Shown: one piece after another, positions 1 through 8,314 of the stretch
How positions within the stretch are numbered: the stretch's first letter is position 1
How the letters are laid out: every line of letters starts with the position of its first letter
Position numbers and translations under genes: made by a program
Source of the DNA: Ruegeria haliotis
Lineage (GTDB): Bacteria > Pseudomonadota > Alphaproteobacteria > Rhodobacterales > Rhodobacteraceae
Length of the DNA stretch: 64,000 nt
Direction of reading: 5' to 3'
NCBI RefSeq assembly: GCF_013377785.1
Contig: NZ_JABXWT010000013.1
Location: 56,022-120,021, forward strand
The notes under the pieces: generated by a model
Databases searched by the model: none
What the model was told of the DNA's origin: nothing
What the model saw: only the letters and a program-made list of their open reading frames with translations

Positions 1-1134
1 AGTGGCCAGACAGGCGGTCAACAAGTATCCGCCTGTCGGGGCTTCCCAATCCAGCATCTCTCCGGCGCAGAACACGCCCGGCAGCGATTTGAGCATAAGA
101 CCATCATCCACCGCTGTACGGGGCACTCCGCCTGCGGTCGAGATCGCCTCATCCATAGGTCGTAAACCAGCGTGGCGGACGGGCAGAGATTTTATCATTT
201 GCGCCAACGCCTGCGGCGAATCCGGGATCGGGCGCCCGAATTCCATCAGCAAAGCTGCTCGGGTAGGGCCAAGCTTCAGCACCTTGCGCAGATGGTTGGA
301 CAGGCTGGCCTTGCCGCGCGATTTGCTCAACCGCGCCGCAATTTCGTCCTGTGTGACGTCCGGCATCAGATCAAAGGTAAGGGATGAACCTTGGCGAACC
401 ACTTTGCAGATGGTGTAAATGCCGCCTCCTTCCAGCCCACGGGCAGAGATCACCGCCTCGCCCCGCGTGCGCAATGACCCGGCCTGCAATGCGACGCCTT
501 TGACCGGCGCTCCGAAGTGAGGTTTTATGTAGTCCGACCAATCAACCAACACTCCAGCATTGGCGGGGGCGAAAGGGGTTAGTGCAACTCCCATCCCGGC
601 AAGAACCTCAGACCACAAGCCGTCTGACCCCAAGCGCGCCCAGCTGGCCCCGCCCATCGCAAGCACCGTAACATCGGTCGTCAGGGTCTGCGGTCCTTCC
701 GGCGTGTCAAATTTCAACGCATTTCCATCCCACCCGATCCAGCGCCAGCGTGTTCTGATTTCGACGTCAGCCTGCCCCAATCGCGCCAACCACGCCCGCA
801 ATAACGGAGAGGCTTTCATCGCCGTTGGAAACACCCGCCCCGTAGATCCTGTGAACAACGTTTGCCCGAGACCCCGCGCCCACTCTTGAACTGCTTGGGC
901 ATCCCAGTCGGCGACCATTGGGTGCAGCCAGTCAGCAGCCTCGTCATATGACTGGATCAGGGTCTCAAACGGTTCGTCTTTTGTCAGGTTCAGACCCGAT
1001 TTCCCGGCCATCAGAAACTTACGCGCGACCGAGGGTTTGGCGTCTGCCACGATGACTGAATGACCAACATTAGTGAGCTCTTCAGCGGCCATCAAACCAG
1101 CTGGCCCCGCCCCGATCACCACTGCCTGCACCAT
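1..1134 (-). CDS. NAD(P)/FAD-dependent oxidoreductase, HI0933/BaiN-like, C-terminus cut by window edge
   Basis: The minus-strand frame is open from the ATG at 1134 to base 1, with no stop, so the gene runs off the left edge. The first residues, MVQAVVIGAGPAGLMAAEEL, form a classic FAD-binding GxGxxG Rossmann motif. Further on, FLMAGKSGLNLT and a late GVFCAGEMLDWEAPTGGY segment match the HI0933-like flavoprotein family (TIGR03862 type). About 378 residues are present, close to the full length of about 390. The substrate is unknown. The ATG choice is firm because the FAD motif begins directly after it. The gene diverges from the HNH gene to its right. Confidence 0.85.
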   Translation of the reverse strand, partial: MVQAVVIGAGPAGLMAAEELTNVGHSVIVADAKPSVARKFLMAGKSGLNLTKDEPFETLIQSYDEAADWLHPMVADWDAQAVQEWARGLGQTLFTGSTGRVFPTAMKASPLLRAWLARLGQADVEIRTRWRWIGWDGNALKFDTPEGPQTLTTDVTVLAMGGASWARLGSDGLWSEVLAGMGVALTPFAPANAGVLVDWSDYIKPHFGAPVKGVALQAGSLRTRGEAVISARGLEGGGIYTICKVVRQGSSLTFDLMPDVTQDEIAARLSKSRGKASLSNHLRKVLKLGPTRAALLMEFGRPIPDSPQALAQMIKSLPVRHAGLRPMDEAISTAGGVPRTAVDDGLMLKSLPGVFCAGEMLDWEAPTGGYLLTACLAT

Positions 1135-1479
1135 TTTCGCCCTCTTGCCTTAACCGCCCATTGGCGCAAAATTCCCAACACCACGACGAACAATGATCCG
1201 ATCTGCCCGCTTTGTGACCGCCCGATCCCGGACGGATCCCGCAGCCTGCATCATCTGATCCCAAAACTCAAAGGAGGCAAGGGTGGACCCACCGTCCTAT
1301 TGCACCAGATCTGCCACAAGGAGGTTCATGCCACACTGACCGAGGCAGAACTGGCGCGCAATTTCAACACTGTACCAGCCCTGCGCACCCATCCCAGACT
1401 TGAAAAATTCCTGTGCTGGGTCCGTAAACGCCCGCCCGGCTTCCGATCGAAAGTGCCCGGAAAACGGCGCGGACGCTGA
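1060..1479 (+). CDS. HNH endonuclease family protein (start uncertain)
   Basis: The reading frame carries a CPLCDRPIP zinc knuckle, then HHLIPKLKGGKGG and LHQICHKEVHA. This is the C-x2-C, HH, C-H-x3-H arrangement of small HNH nucleases, and a basic tail (GKRRGR) ends the protein. The C-terminal 95 residues look typical of a conserved alphaproteobacterial HNH protein. The only ATG in frame (1060) lies inside the antisense flavoprotein gene. Between 1134 and the zinc knuckle there is no ATG, GTG or TTG, so the true start may be an ATT at 1171 or the long form may be used. The stop TGA directly abuts the stop of the convergent VOC gene. Substrate and role are unknown; a housekeeping nuclease is more likely than a restriction enzyme because no methylase is adjacent. 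Confidence 0.7.
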   Translation: MTNISELFSGHQTSWPRPDHHCLHHFRPLALTAHWRKIPNTTTNNDPICPLCDRPIPDGSRSLHHLIPKLKGGKGGPTVLLHQICHKEVHATLTEAELARNFNTVPALRTHPRLEKFLCWVRKRPPGFRSKVPGKRRGR

Positions 1480-2217
1480 TCAGCCCGGCAGGACCGGATC
1501 ACCAAATGCATCTCGGAGCGACCTCGTCAGGCCCTGAATCTCGATCCCCTGATAGTCCGGTACCGGGGCAAACTGCGCGTCAGCCACATGCTGAAATTCC
1601 AGCGTGGTATACGGGCGTTTCCACAACCATTCTCGGTTCTCCACCGCCCACGGATCGGGATTGGGCAGCACATCGTCCGTGAAGGCATAGAAATGCAGAT
1701 CAAAGCCATAGGGGTCAACATCCTGCATCGACAACAGTGACATTCCCAACGCACGACAGAACGTGTCCTCGACAGCAATATCTCCGGTGCGCAGCGTGAT
1801 CTGTCCAATTCGCGCCTGCGCAAACGGGTCTACCGGTCCAGCGGCTTGCTCAGGACGGTTACCTTCAAAATCATGCTGCAGCAATTCAATAACAAAGCCT
1901 TCAGGATCACTCAGGTGGCACATATACCCGATATCCAGAAACTGCCGTGGTGCGCTGACCTCCACCCCATGCTGTCGAAGAAAAGCCGCCGCCATATCCA
2001 CGTCGGGCAGCGTGATACCGATCTTCCAGTAACGCTGCCCACGATCATGCGTGTATCCACCGCCGCCTGGCATCAACAACAGGTCTGCATCGTTCCCATC
2101 ATAGCCGACCCGGCGATTCGGGCCTTCCGCGTGCACCGTCATGCCAAGGGCGTCTCGATAGAAGGCGGCCAGACGCTCGGGGTCGGCGACACGCAAGCGC
2201 AGAGCGGACATCCTCAT
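1480..2217 (-). CDS. VOC (glyoxalase/dioxygenase superfamily) protein, two-domain
   Basis: This 245-residue protein consists of two vicinal-oxygen-chelate repeats. The first begins RLRVADPERLAAFYRDALGM and contains GYMCHLSDPEGFVIEL; the second begins GQITLRTGDIAVEDTFCRALGM. These patterns are typical of glyoxalase / bleomycin-resistance / extradiol dioxygenase folds, but the substrate cannot be read from sequence. ATG 2217 is chosen because it forms an ATGA overlap with the upstream enoyl-CoA hydratase stop; a second ATG at 2211 is also possible. The gene is last in an operon SDR - hydratase - VOC, so it may act on the same unknown acyl or carbonyl metabolite. Confidence 0.8.
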   Translation of the reverse strand: MRMSALRLRVADPERLAAFYRDALGMTVHAEGPNRRVGYDGNDADLLLMPGGGGYTHDRGQRYWKIGITLPDVDMAAAFLRQHGVEVSAPRQFLDIGYMCHLSDPEGFVIELLQHDFEGNRPEQAAGPVDPFAQARIGQITLRTGDIAVEDTFCRALGMSLLSMQDVDPYGFDLHFYAFTDDVLPNPDPWAVENREWLWKRPYTTLEFQHVADAQFAPVPDYQGIEIQGLTRSLRDAFGDPVLPG

Positions 2218-2822
2218 GCACACAACTCCGCGATTCCAGCCGCAATATTTGGGTCCGCGTCCAGACTGTCGGCTACCAGATCGCGCGCCGTTTGCATCAG
2301 GATCTCGGGCTCGACGATACGATCCACCAGGCCAAAATCATATGCCTCCTGCGCCATGATCTTCTGCCCGGCCATCAGGATCAATTTGGTTCGAGCGGGT
2401 CCAATCAAGGCGGCGAGACGCTTGGGATCAGAAGGTTGCGGCAAAAAACCCAGCTTCATTACCGGGTAAAAAAACTTGGCCGACGGCACCGCAATACGAA
2501 GATCACACGCCAAAACCATACCGTTCGCGCCGCCCGCCAGTGTTCCGTTCAGGGCCGCGACCGTCAGGCATGGAAGCGCGGCGATGGCGCCGGACAGCCG
2601 CTCCCACAGATCCGACGTCGCAAGACCGGCGCGAGCCTCGTCCAGATCGGCGCCGGCGCTGAAAACTTTTCCGGCACCGGTCAGAATCAGGGCGTGCGCC
2701 TCGGTCGCGGTCTCGGCAATCCCGACAAGCTCGGCCAGCATTGCCCCGGTCAAGGCGTTCGCTTTTTCGGGATTGCTGATCGTGACAGTCCAAAGGCCAT
2801 CCGATTTGGTCAGTTCAATCAA
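2214..2822 (-). CDS. Enoyl-CoA hydratase/isomerase family protein
   Basis: The protein shows crotonase-superfamily features: ISNPEKANAL, AHALILTGAGKVFSAGADLDEA (oxyanion hole region), NGTLAGGANGMVLACDLRIA and a C-terminal AYDFGLVDRIVEP. At about 202 residues it is a short crotonase. The longer open frame extends into the SDR gene, but a TTG at 2822 makes a TTGA overlap with the SDR stop and gives the expected N-terminus MIELTKSDGLW, so I use it. The acidic residues expected for hydration are not all obvious, so isomerase or hydrolase activity is possible. The gene sits in the middle of the SDR-hydratase-VOC operon. Confidence 0.85.
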   Translation of the reverse strand: MIELTKSDGLWTVTISNPEKANALTGAMLAELVGIAETATEAHALILTGAGKVFSAGADLDEARAGLATSDLWERLSGAIAALPCLTVAALNGTLAGGANGMVLACDLRIAVPSAKFFYPVMKLGFLPQPSDPKRLAALIGPARTKLILMAGQKIMAQEAYDFGLVDRIVEPEILMQTARDLVADSLDADPNIAAGIAELCA

Positions 2823-3562
2823 GTCAATCCGATCCTTTCGCGAATCTCGTCCTGTCTGAGGGATATTTCGGTGCCCAGAAACGCATCCGCATCCTCGGAA
2901 CACATCCACAACAGCGCGCGCGCAGGCCAATCGGCCGGAATGTGATCATCCCAGTCCAGTTGGCTGACCGGATTGATACCACTGGCCTTGATGACCCGTT
3001 GCATATCGGTCGCCACCGTTCCAGGCGACAGGCCCATTGCGCGGATACCATGATGCCCCTCTTCCAGATGGAGGCATTCCGTCAGCATCTTTGCCCCTGC
3101 TTTTGAGGCACAATAGTGGCTCCAGGCTTCAACCGGGTTCGATGCCGCGCCAGAGGATATGGTCAATACGGTTCCACCGCCTGCAGCCCGCATCACCGGC
3201 AATGCCGCGCGCATGCCATAGAACACACCTTTGAGGTTGATATCGATCGCCTGACTCCAAGCTTCGGTATCCGCGTTGGACAGGTGAAAGATCGGCTCGA
3301 TCACCCCGGCGTTTCCAATCAGAACGTCCAGGCTGCCAAAGTGGTCCACGCAATCCGCGACGGCCTGCTCGACTTGCGCAAAGTCACTGACATCACACGC
3401 CAGCGCGATGGCATTGTCACCCAGCGCCGCCGCCAATGCATCTATCTGATCGCGGCTGCGGGCCACCAGCGCAACATTGGCACCGGCTGCGGCAAAAACG
3501 CGCCCTGCCTCGGCACCAATCCCGCGACTGGCACCTGTTATGAGTACCGTTTTTCCCTGCAT
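2819..3562 (-). CDS. Short-chain dehydrogenase/reductase (SDR)
   Basis: A classical SDR of 247 residues: the cofactor motif TGASRGIGAEAG is at residues 10-21, NAG at about 89, and the catalytic Ser...YCASK motif around 140-160. It should carry out NAD(P)-dependent oxidation or reduction of a hydroxy/keto group, but the substrate is not predictable. The start ATG 3562 is preceded by a strong GGAGGAGG ribosome binding site. It is the first gene of the three-gene operon and its stop overlaps the start of the hydratase, suggesting translational coupling. Together the operon suggests degradation or modification of a small carbonyl or acyl-CoA compound. Confidence 0.9.
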   Translation of the reverse strand: MQGKTVLITGASRGIGAEAGRVFAAAGANVALVARSRDQIDALAAALGDNAIALACDVSDFAQVEQAVADCVDHFGSLDVLIGNAGVIEPIFHLSNADTEAWSQAIDINLKGVFYGMRAALPVMRAAGGGTVLTISSGAASNPVEAWSHYCASKAGAKMLTECLHLEEGHHGIRAMGLSPGTVATDMQRVIKASGINPVSQLDWDDHIPADWPARALLWMCSEDADAFLGTEISLRQDEIRERIGLT

Positions 3563-3702
3563 TTACCCCTCCTCCTCCGTTGGTTCAGAACTCGAGTAAA
3601 CCCGTACCGTGTAAACGGGGAATTGGTCCACCCCTTGCCCCCTTGACGATACCCGCCACAAGCCCGACCATGCGCAGCAAATTTATCAAGAAGGGTTACC
3701 TT

Positions 3703-5226
3703 ATGTCTGTTTTTTTTCGCCGCAGCTGTGGCGCAGTCTTGGCTTATGCCGTTGCCACGCAAGGGGCGTTGGCTGACCTGACCGCAAATGAAGTCTGGAC
3801 CGACTGGCAGAGCTATTTCGGCGCGATGGGTTATACGATTACCGGCGACGAGAGCACTTCAGGCGACGTTACCACGATTTCCAACATGACCCTTTCGATG
3901 GAATTGCCTGAAGATGACGGGCAATTCCAGATGGTCATGCCGGAAATGACCCTGACCGAAAACGGTGATGGCACGGTAAACGTCGGACTACCCGAGAACT
4001 TTCCACTGACGGTATCCGGTCAGGCAGACGGAGAAGAATTTGCAGCCAATGTCCTTTATTCTCAGAGTCAGCTGAACATGGTCGTGTCCGGATCACCCGA
4101 AGACATGACTTATGATTACACGGCCGACAAACTGGGCATAGTTCTGGATTCGCTTGAGGTGGATGGCGAACCCTTGCCGGATGGTACTCTGGGCGTCAGC
4201 ATCGAAGCCAACGATCTGGACGGCAGTTCGCGGATGCGCACTGGTGAAAACCGCAACGTTACCCAATCCTTCAATGCCGCTGACATGGCATACAACATCA
4301 CTTTCAAAGATCCGGAAACGGACGAGTCCGCCCTGATCGAAGGTAAGTTGGATCAACTGGCGTTCGAAGGTGAAAACATCATTCCCAAAGACTTCGATCT
4401 GTCGGATCCGAAAGCCTTCTACGAGGCTGGTTTCGCGTTTTCGGGCAACTTCACCTACGCTGCGGGCACCACTGACATCAGCGGCGTCAGCGAAGGCGAA
4501 GAATTCTCGATGGCCAGCACGTCCGAAGGGGGACGCTTTGCCGCCAGCATCGATGCCGAACGCATCGCCTATGACCTCGAACAAAGCAGCACCAAACTGG
4601 CTGTCACGACTGCCGACCTGCCCTTTCCGATCGAAGTTGCAATGGCCAATGCCGGTTTGAAATTCGAGTTCCCGGTTCAGCAGTCGGAAGAGGTACAGCC
4701 CTTTGGCTTTGCCATGAACCTGACGGATTTCACCATGTCCGATGTCTTGTGGAGCATGTTCGACCCGGCAGGCACCTTGCCGCGTGATCCGGCGACCATT
4801 GCACTGGACACCACGGGTACTGCCAAGGTCTTGATGAACATTTTCGATCCTGAGGCCGCTGTTGCACTGGAAACATCAGAGTCCGCCCCGGGTGAGCTGC
4901 ATTCGCTGAAAATCAACGAATTGCTGGTCTCGCTGGTCGGAGCCAAGCTGACGGGTGATGGCGACTTTGCGTTCGATAATGCGAACACCGAAGAATTCGA
5001 CGGTCTGCCAACGCCCTCTGGTGTGGCGAACCTGCAGCTGGTTGGGGCAAACGCGCTGATCGACAAGCTGATCGGTATGGGGCTGCTGTCAGACAACGAC
5101 GCCCTGGGTGCCCGGATGATGATGGGCATGATGGCCGTTCCGGGTGAAGAACCCGACACCCTGAATTCGACCATCGAATTCACAGAGGACGGCCAAATTC
5201 TGGCCAATGGCCAACGCCTCAAGTAA
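3703..5226 (+). CDS. DUF2125 domain protein, secreted
   Basis: A 507-residue protein begins with a clear signal peptide (MSVFFRRSCGAVLAYAVATQ, cleavage near ALA-DL). The mature part is rich in beta-strand-forming and acidic residues and ends with an ILANGQRLK strand. Overall composition and length match DUF2125 proteins that I recall from Rhodobacterales; their function is unknown, probably periplasmic or outer-membrane associated. An upstream ATG at 3670 is in frame, but AAGAAGG lies at a good distance from ATG 3703, which also starts the signal peptide properly. The gene diverges from the SDR operon and converges on the FkbM gene. Confidence 0.75.
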   Translation: MSVFFRRSCGAVLAYAVATQGALADLTANEVWTDWQSYFGAMGYTITGDESTSGDVTTISNMTLSMELPEDDGQFQMVMPEMTLTENGDGTVNVGLPENFPLTVSGQADGEEFAANVLYSQSQLNMVVSGSPEDMTYDYTADKLGIVLDSLEVDGEPLPDGTLGVSIEANDLDGSSRMRTGENRNVTQSFNAADMAYNITFKDPETDESALIEGKLDQLAFEGENIIPKDFDLSDPKAFYEAGFAFSGNFTYAAGTTDISGVSEGEEFSMASTSEGGRFAASIDAERIAYDLEQSSTKLAVTTADLPFPIEVAMANAGLKFEFPVQQSEEVQPFGFAMNLTDFTMSDVLWSMFDPAGTLPRDPATIALDTTGTAKVLMNIFDPEAAVALETSESAPGELHSLKINELLVSLVGAKLTGDGDFAFDNANTEEFDGLPTPSGVANLQLVGANALIDKLIGMGLLSDNDALGARMMMGMMAVPGEEPDTLNSTIEFTEDGQILANGQRLK

Positions 5227-5234
5227 CGATGTTT

Positions 5235-5262
5235 GGGGGAGGCCGCGTATCGTGGCCTTCCC
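5235..5262. terminator. Stem-loop between convergent genes (weak terminator)
   Basis: GGGGGAGGCC (5235-5244) can pair with GGCCTTCCC (5254-5262), with one bulge and a 9-nt loop. It lies in the 49-bp gap between the convergent DUF2125 and FkbM genes. No strong T tract follows on either strand, so terminator function is tentative. Confidence 0.35.
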
Positions 5263-5275
5263 TGCCTCTTGGCGC

Positions 5276-5956
5276 CTACCGCCGACCGATGCGCCGAAAC
5301 AGAACCGAGCCGCCTGAACTGACCCGCTGATCATAGGCAAAGCCCAGATCGGACAAGGCGTCGAAACAGGCCTTGATGCCGCGCAAGCCGATCTTGCGCG
5401 TGTGCACCTCAAGATAGACTTTTTGCACGTTCACCAAATCTGCACCGTCGAACAGGACCTTTTCTCCGCCTTCAATATCGACGATCAGGGTATTGGCGTC
5501 AAACTCCCGCAACAGGGTCGAAAGGTAATGTTTGGGAACGTCGACCTCTTTGACATATTCAGGTTCGGGGTCCAGTGAAGACGACCAGAATGGCTCGCGC
5601 ACATAGAAATTGGCCGTTCCCAGCGTCTGCGTATCACTCAGCGCAACAGCATTCAGAACATCGACATTGGACATGCCGTTGGCCTGATGCACACGCCCGA
5701 TGAATTCGCACAAGGTTGGATTGGCCTCGATACACATGGCGTTTCGAACACCCAGCTGCGTGACCAGAAACGAGGAAATGAACCCGATCCCAGCGCCCAA
5801 CTCGACCACCCGGTCCTTGGGGTCGATGAACTTCGGCAGACCGGTCACCTCGTCCTTTTCGTAACGCTCCGCAAGGATGGATCGTTTGACCTGAGGGGTG
5901 ATGATCTGCGGATCATTGGGAATGCGTACACCACGCAGTGTAAAGTGATCTTGCAT
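5276..5956 (-). CDS. FkbM family SAM-dependent methyltransferase
   Basis: The 226-residue protein has a Class I methyltransferase motif I (VVELGAGIGFIS, about residues 50-61), an acidic motif II (CIEANPTLCEF) and the FkbM signature IVDIEGGEKVLFDG followed by YLEVH. FkbM enzymes O-methylate sugars or other small hydroxyl substrates; the target here is unknown. The ATG at 5956 has AGGAAC in front of it. The gene stands alone, converging on DUF2125 and diverging from pmbA. A link to envelope glycan decoration is possible because lipid A genes lie on the other side, but this is inference. Confidence 0.85.
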   Translation of the reverse strand: MQDHFTLRGVRIPNDPQIITPQVKRSILAERYEKDEVTGLPKFIDPKDRVVELGAGIGFISSFLVTQLGVRNAMCIEANPTLCEFIGRVHQANGMSNVDVLNAVALSDTQTLGTANFYVREPFWSSSLDPEPEYVKEVDVPKHYLSTLLREFDANTLIVDIEGGEKVLFDGADLVNVQKVYLEVHTRKIGLRGIKACFDALSDLGFAYDQRVSSGGSVLFRRIGRR

Positions 5957-6180
5957 GTGTTGTTCCTGCCCGATTGTCGTGCCCGGTCCGAGGCTTGTCA
6001 GTAGCCACTTTGGGTTTACTACCTCAGTCTCAACGCGAACGCAGCCGGTTTTGTGTCATTTCCCGCAAACTCCCGTTTGACTGTCATTTTTGCCCGAATG
6101 GCCGCATGCACAATCCAGTCACAGGTCTTGCGGCACGGACTGTCCAAGGCTAGGTCCAATACAGTCAACCCGGAGGCCCC

Positions 6181-7527
6181 ATGACCCGTACACCAGAAGA
6201 CATCAGCCACCAATTGCTGGACGCGGCCCGCAACGCAGGCGCCGACGCAGCGGACGCCATCGTGCTCGACGGATCATCGGTCTCGGTCGAAGTACGCGGC
6301 GGCGCGCTGGAACATGCGGAACGCTCTGAAGGGGCCGATCTGGGGCTGCGGGTATTTCTGGGCAAACAACAGGCGATTGTATCAAGCTCGGACAGCCGGC
6401 CTGAAACAATCCAAACCATGGCGGAACGCGCTGTTGCCATGGCCCGTGAAGCCCCTGAAGACCCATTTACCGGGCTGGCCGAGAGCGGTCAACTGGCCCG
6501 GGACTGGGATGTGCAGGCACTGGAGCTGTTTGATCCATCCCCCGAACCTTCTGCCGACTCATTGATGCAGGACGCGCTGCGCGCCGAGGCCACAGCGCTC
6601 GCGGTGCCGGGTGTCTCGCAAGTGTCTGACGCAGCAGCAAGCTATGGCACACACCGGGTACATCTGGCGGCCACAAACGGGTTTTCCGGAGGGTATGAGC
6701 GCAGCAGCAGATCAACGTCTTGTGTTGCGATCTCGGGCGAAGGAACCGGGATGGAGCGTGACTATGATGGCGACGCCCGCACGTATCAATCCGACCTGCG
6801 CAGCCCCGAAGAAATCGGGCGGACCGCGGGTGAGCGTGCAGTGGCACAGGTCGGCGCGCGCAAGCCTGCGACGGGCAGTTTTCCTGTTATGTTCGACGAA
6901 CGGATCTCGTCTTCGCTGATCGGGCATCTACTGGCGGCGGGTAATGGCGCGGCCATCGCACGCGGCGCATCATGGTTGACCGATTGTCTGGGGCAACAGG
7001 TTCTGCCCGAACATCTGTCACTGATCGAAGACCCCTATCGCCCGCGCATCTCAGGCTCGCGCCCCTTCGATGCCGAGGGTCTGCCGACCCGCCGCCGGGC
7101 AATAGTCGAGAACGGGGTTCTGACCGGTTGGACGCTGGATCTGTCCAGCGCACGCCAGCTCAAGATGCAATCGACTGGCAATGCTGCGCGCGGTGTTTCG
7201 GGGCCTCCGTCACCCAGCAACTGGAACCTGAGCCTGACACAGGGCGACCAAACTCGCGCCGACCTGCTGCGCGATATGGGCACCGGGCTGCTGGTGACAT
7301 CGATGATCGGATCCACGATCAACCCCAATACGGGTGACTATTCGCGTGGCGCCTCGGGGTTCTGGGTCGAGAATGGCGAGATCACGTACCCGGTCAACGA
7401 ATGCACCATCGCAGGTAATCTGCGCGATTTGCTGAAACGGATCATCCCGGCCAACGATGCGCGCCCATATTTGTCTCGCATCGTTCCGTCGTTGCTGATC
7501 GAAGGAATGACACTTGCTGGCAACTGA
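6181..7527 (+). CDS. pmbA: PmbA/TldE-type metalloprotease-complex subunit
   Basis: The 448-residue protein shows the U62 (TldD/PmbA) family pattern: an N-terminal domain with VSVEVRGGALEHAERSEGADLGLRVF, and a C-terminal domain with YEPYRPRISGSR-like, SSARQLKMQSTGNA and GASGFWVENGEI segments. It lacks the HExxxH zinc motif of TldD, as expected for PmbA (TldE). TldD/PmbA complexes degrade or mature peptides such as microcins and CcdA. GGAGG lies seven bases before ATG 6181. It is the first gene of a four-gene operon with overlapping junctions leading to lpxK, a linkage I recall as common in Rhodobacteraceae. Confidence 0.9.
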   Translation: MTRTPEDISHQLLDAARNAGADAADAIVLDGSSVSVEVRGGALEHAERSEGADLGLRVFLGKQQAIVSSSDSRPETIQTMAERAVAMAREAPEDPFTGLAESGQLARDWDVQALELFDPSPEPSADSLMQDALRAEATALAVPGVSQVSDAAASYGTHRVHLAATNGFSGGYERSSRSTSCVAISGEGTGMERDYDGDARTYQSDLRSPEEIGRTAGERAVAQVGARKPATGSFPVMFDERISSSLIGHLLAAGNGAAIARGASWLTDCLGQQVLPEHLSLIEDPYRPRISGSRPFDAEGLPTRRRAIVENGVLTGWTLDLSSARQLKMQSTGNAARGVSGPPSPSNWNLSLTQGDQTRADLLRDMGTGLLVTSMIGSTINPNTGDYSRGASGFWVENGEITYPVNECTIAGNLRDLLKRIIPANDARPYLSRIVPSLLIEGMTLAGN

Positions 7528-8314
7528 CCTGCCCCTGCTGATCGATGCTGCCCTGGAGGCCGGTAAGATCGCCACCCGCTATTCGGGGACCGAGGCACAG
7601 CGTTGGGATAAACCCGACGGTGCAGGACCGGTGACCGAGGCGGATCTGGCCGTCAACGCGATGCTGGAACAGCGTCTGCCATCCGCGCGTCCGGGCTATG
7701 GCTGGCTGAGTGAAGAGACCGAGGATTCATCGGACCGGTTGTCCCGGGACAGCACATTCATCATCGACCCGATTGATGGCACCCGCAGCTTTGCCGAAGG
7801 CGCGCGCACATGGGCGCATTCTCTGGCCGTCGCGGACCACGGCGAAGTAACCGCAGCCGTCATCTATCTGCCCATGCGCGATCTGCTGTATGTTGCTGCC
7901 AAGGGTCAGGGGGCAATGCTGAATGGTCAACCGATCAAAGCGTCGAGGCTCTCTGGCCTGAGCGAGGCCGAGATTCTGGCGGCCAGACCGAACCTTGAGG
8001 CACACCACTGGCGTCAGGGCCAGGCCCCCGCCTTTGGCCGGGCCTATCGGCCGTCGCTGGCCTATCGCATGGCCTTGGTCGCTCAGGGGCGGTTCGATGG
8101 GATGCTGACATTGCGATCCAGTTGGGAATGGGACATCGCGGCAGGCGACCTGATCATTCGCGAGGCGGGCGGCGTTTGCTCGGACCGGACGGGGCAGCCG
8201 TTGAAGTTCAACAATGCACATCCGCAACTGAATGGCGTGATCGCTGCTGGTGCGGAAATCCACAGCCAATTGTCTGAGCAGCTGGACCCGGACGGGCCCG
8301 GGATCGGCAAATGA
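7514..8314 (+). CDS. Inositol monophosphatase family protein (CysQ-like)
   Basis: The Li-sensitive phosphatase motifs are present: WLSEETEDS (metal-binding Glu-Glu), DPIDGTRSF at about residues 80-88, and WDIAAGDLI near 205. Members hydrolyse inositol phosphates or 3'-phosphoadenosine 5'-phosphate, and sequence alone does not separate these. The frame begins with TTG at 7514, 14 nt inside the pmbA end; no ATG or GTG gives a better N-terminus, and MLATDLPLLIDAALEAGKIA matches the family start. Its stop overlaps the ATG of the next gene (ATGA). Position in the Kdo/lipid A operon is notable but its role there is unclear. Confidence 0.85.
   Translation: MLATDLPLLIDAALEAGKIATRYSGTEAQRWDKPDGAGPVTEADLAVNAMLEQRLPSARPGYGWLSEETEDSSDRLSRDSTFIIDPIDGTRSFAEGARTWAHSLAVADHGEVTAAVIYLPMRDLLYVAAKGQGAMLNGQPIKASRLSGLSEAEILAARPNLEAHHWRQGQAPAFGRAYRPSLAYRMALVAQGRFDGMLTLRSSWEWDIAAGDLIIREAGGVCSDRTGQPLKFNNAHPQLNGVIAAGAEIHSQLSEQLDPDGPGIGK

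Noticed and set aside
1060..1479. HNH protein as a restriction or defence system component
   Set aside because: No methylase, ATPase or other defence gene is adjacent; the short basic form fits a widespread housekeeping HNH family.
6019..6213. A 64-codon minus-strand frame in the FkbM/pmbA divergent gap
   Set aside because: Overlaps the pmbA start and ribosome binding site, no signal peptide or family pattern. The gap is more likely promoter sequence.
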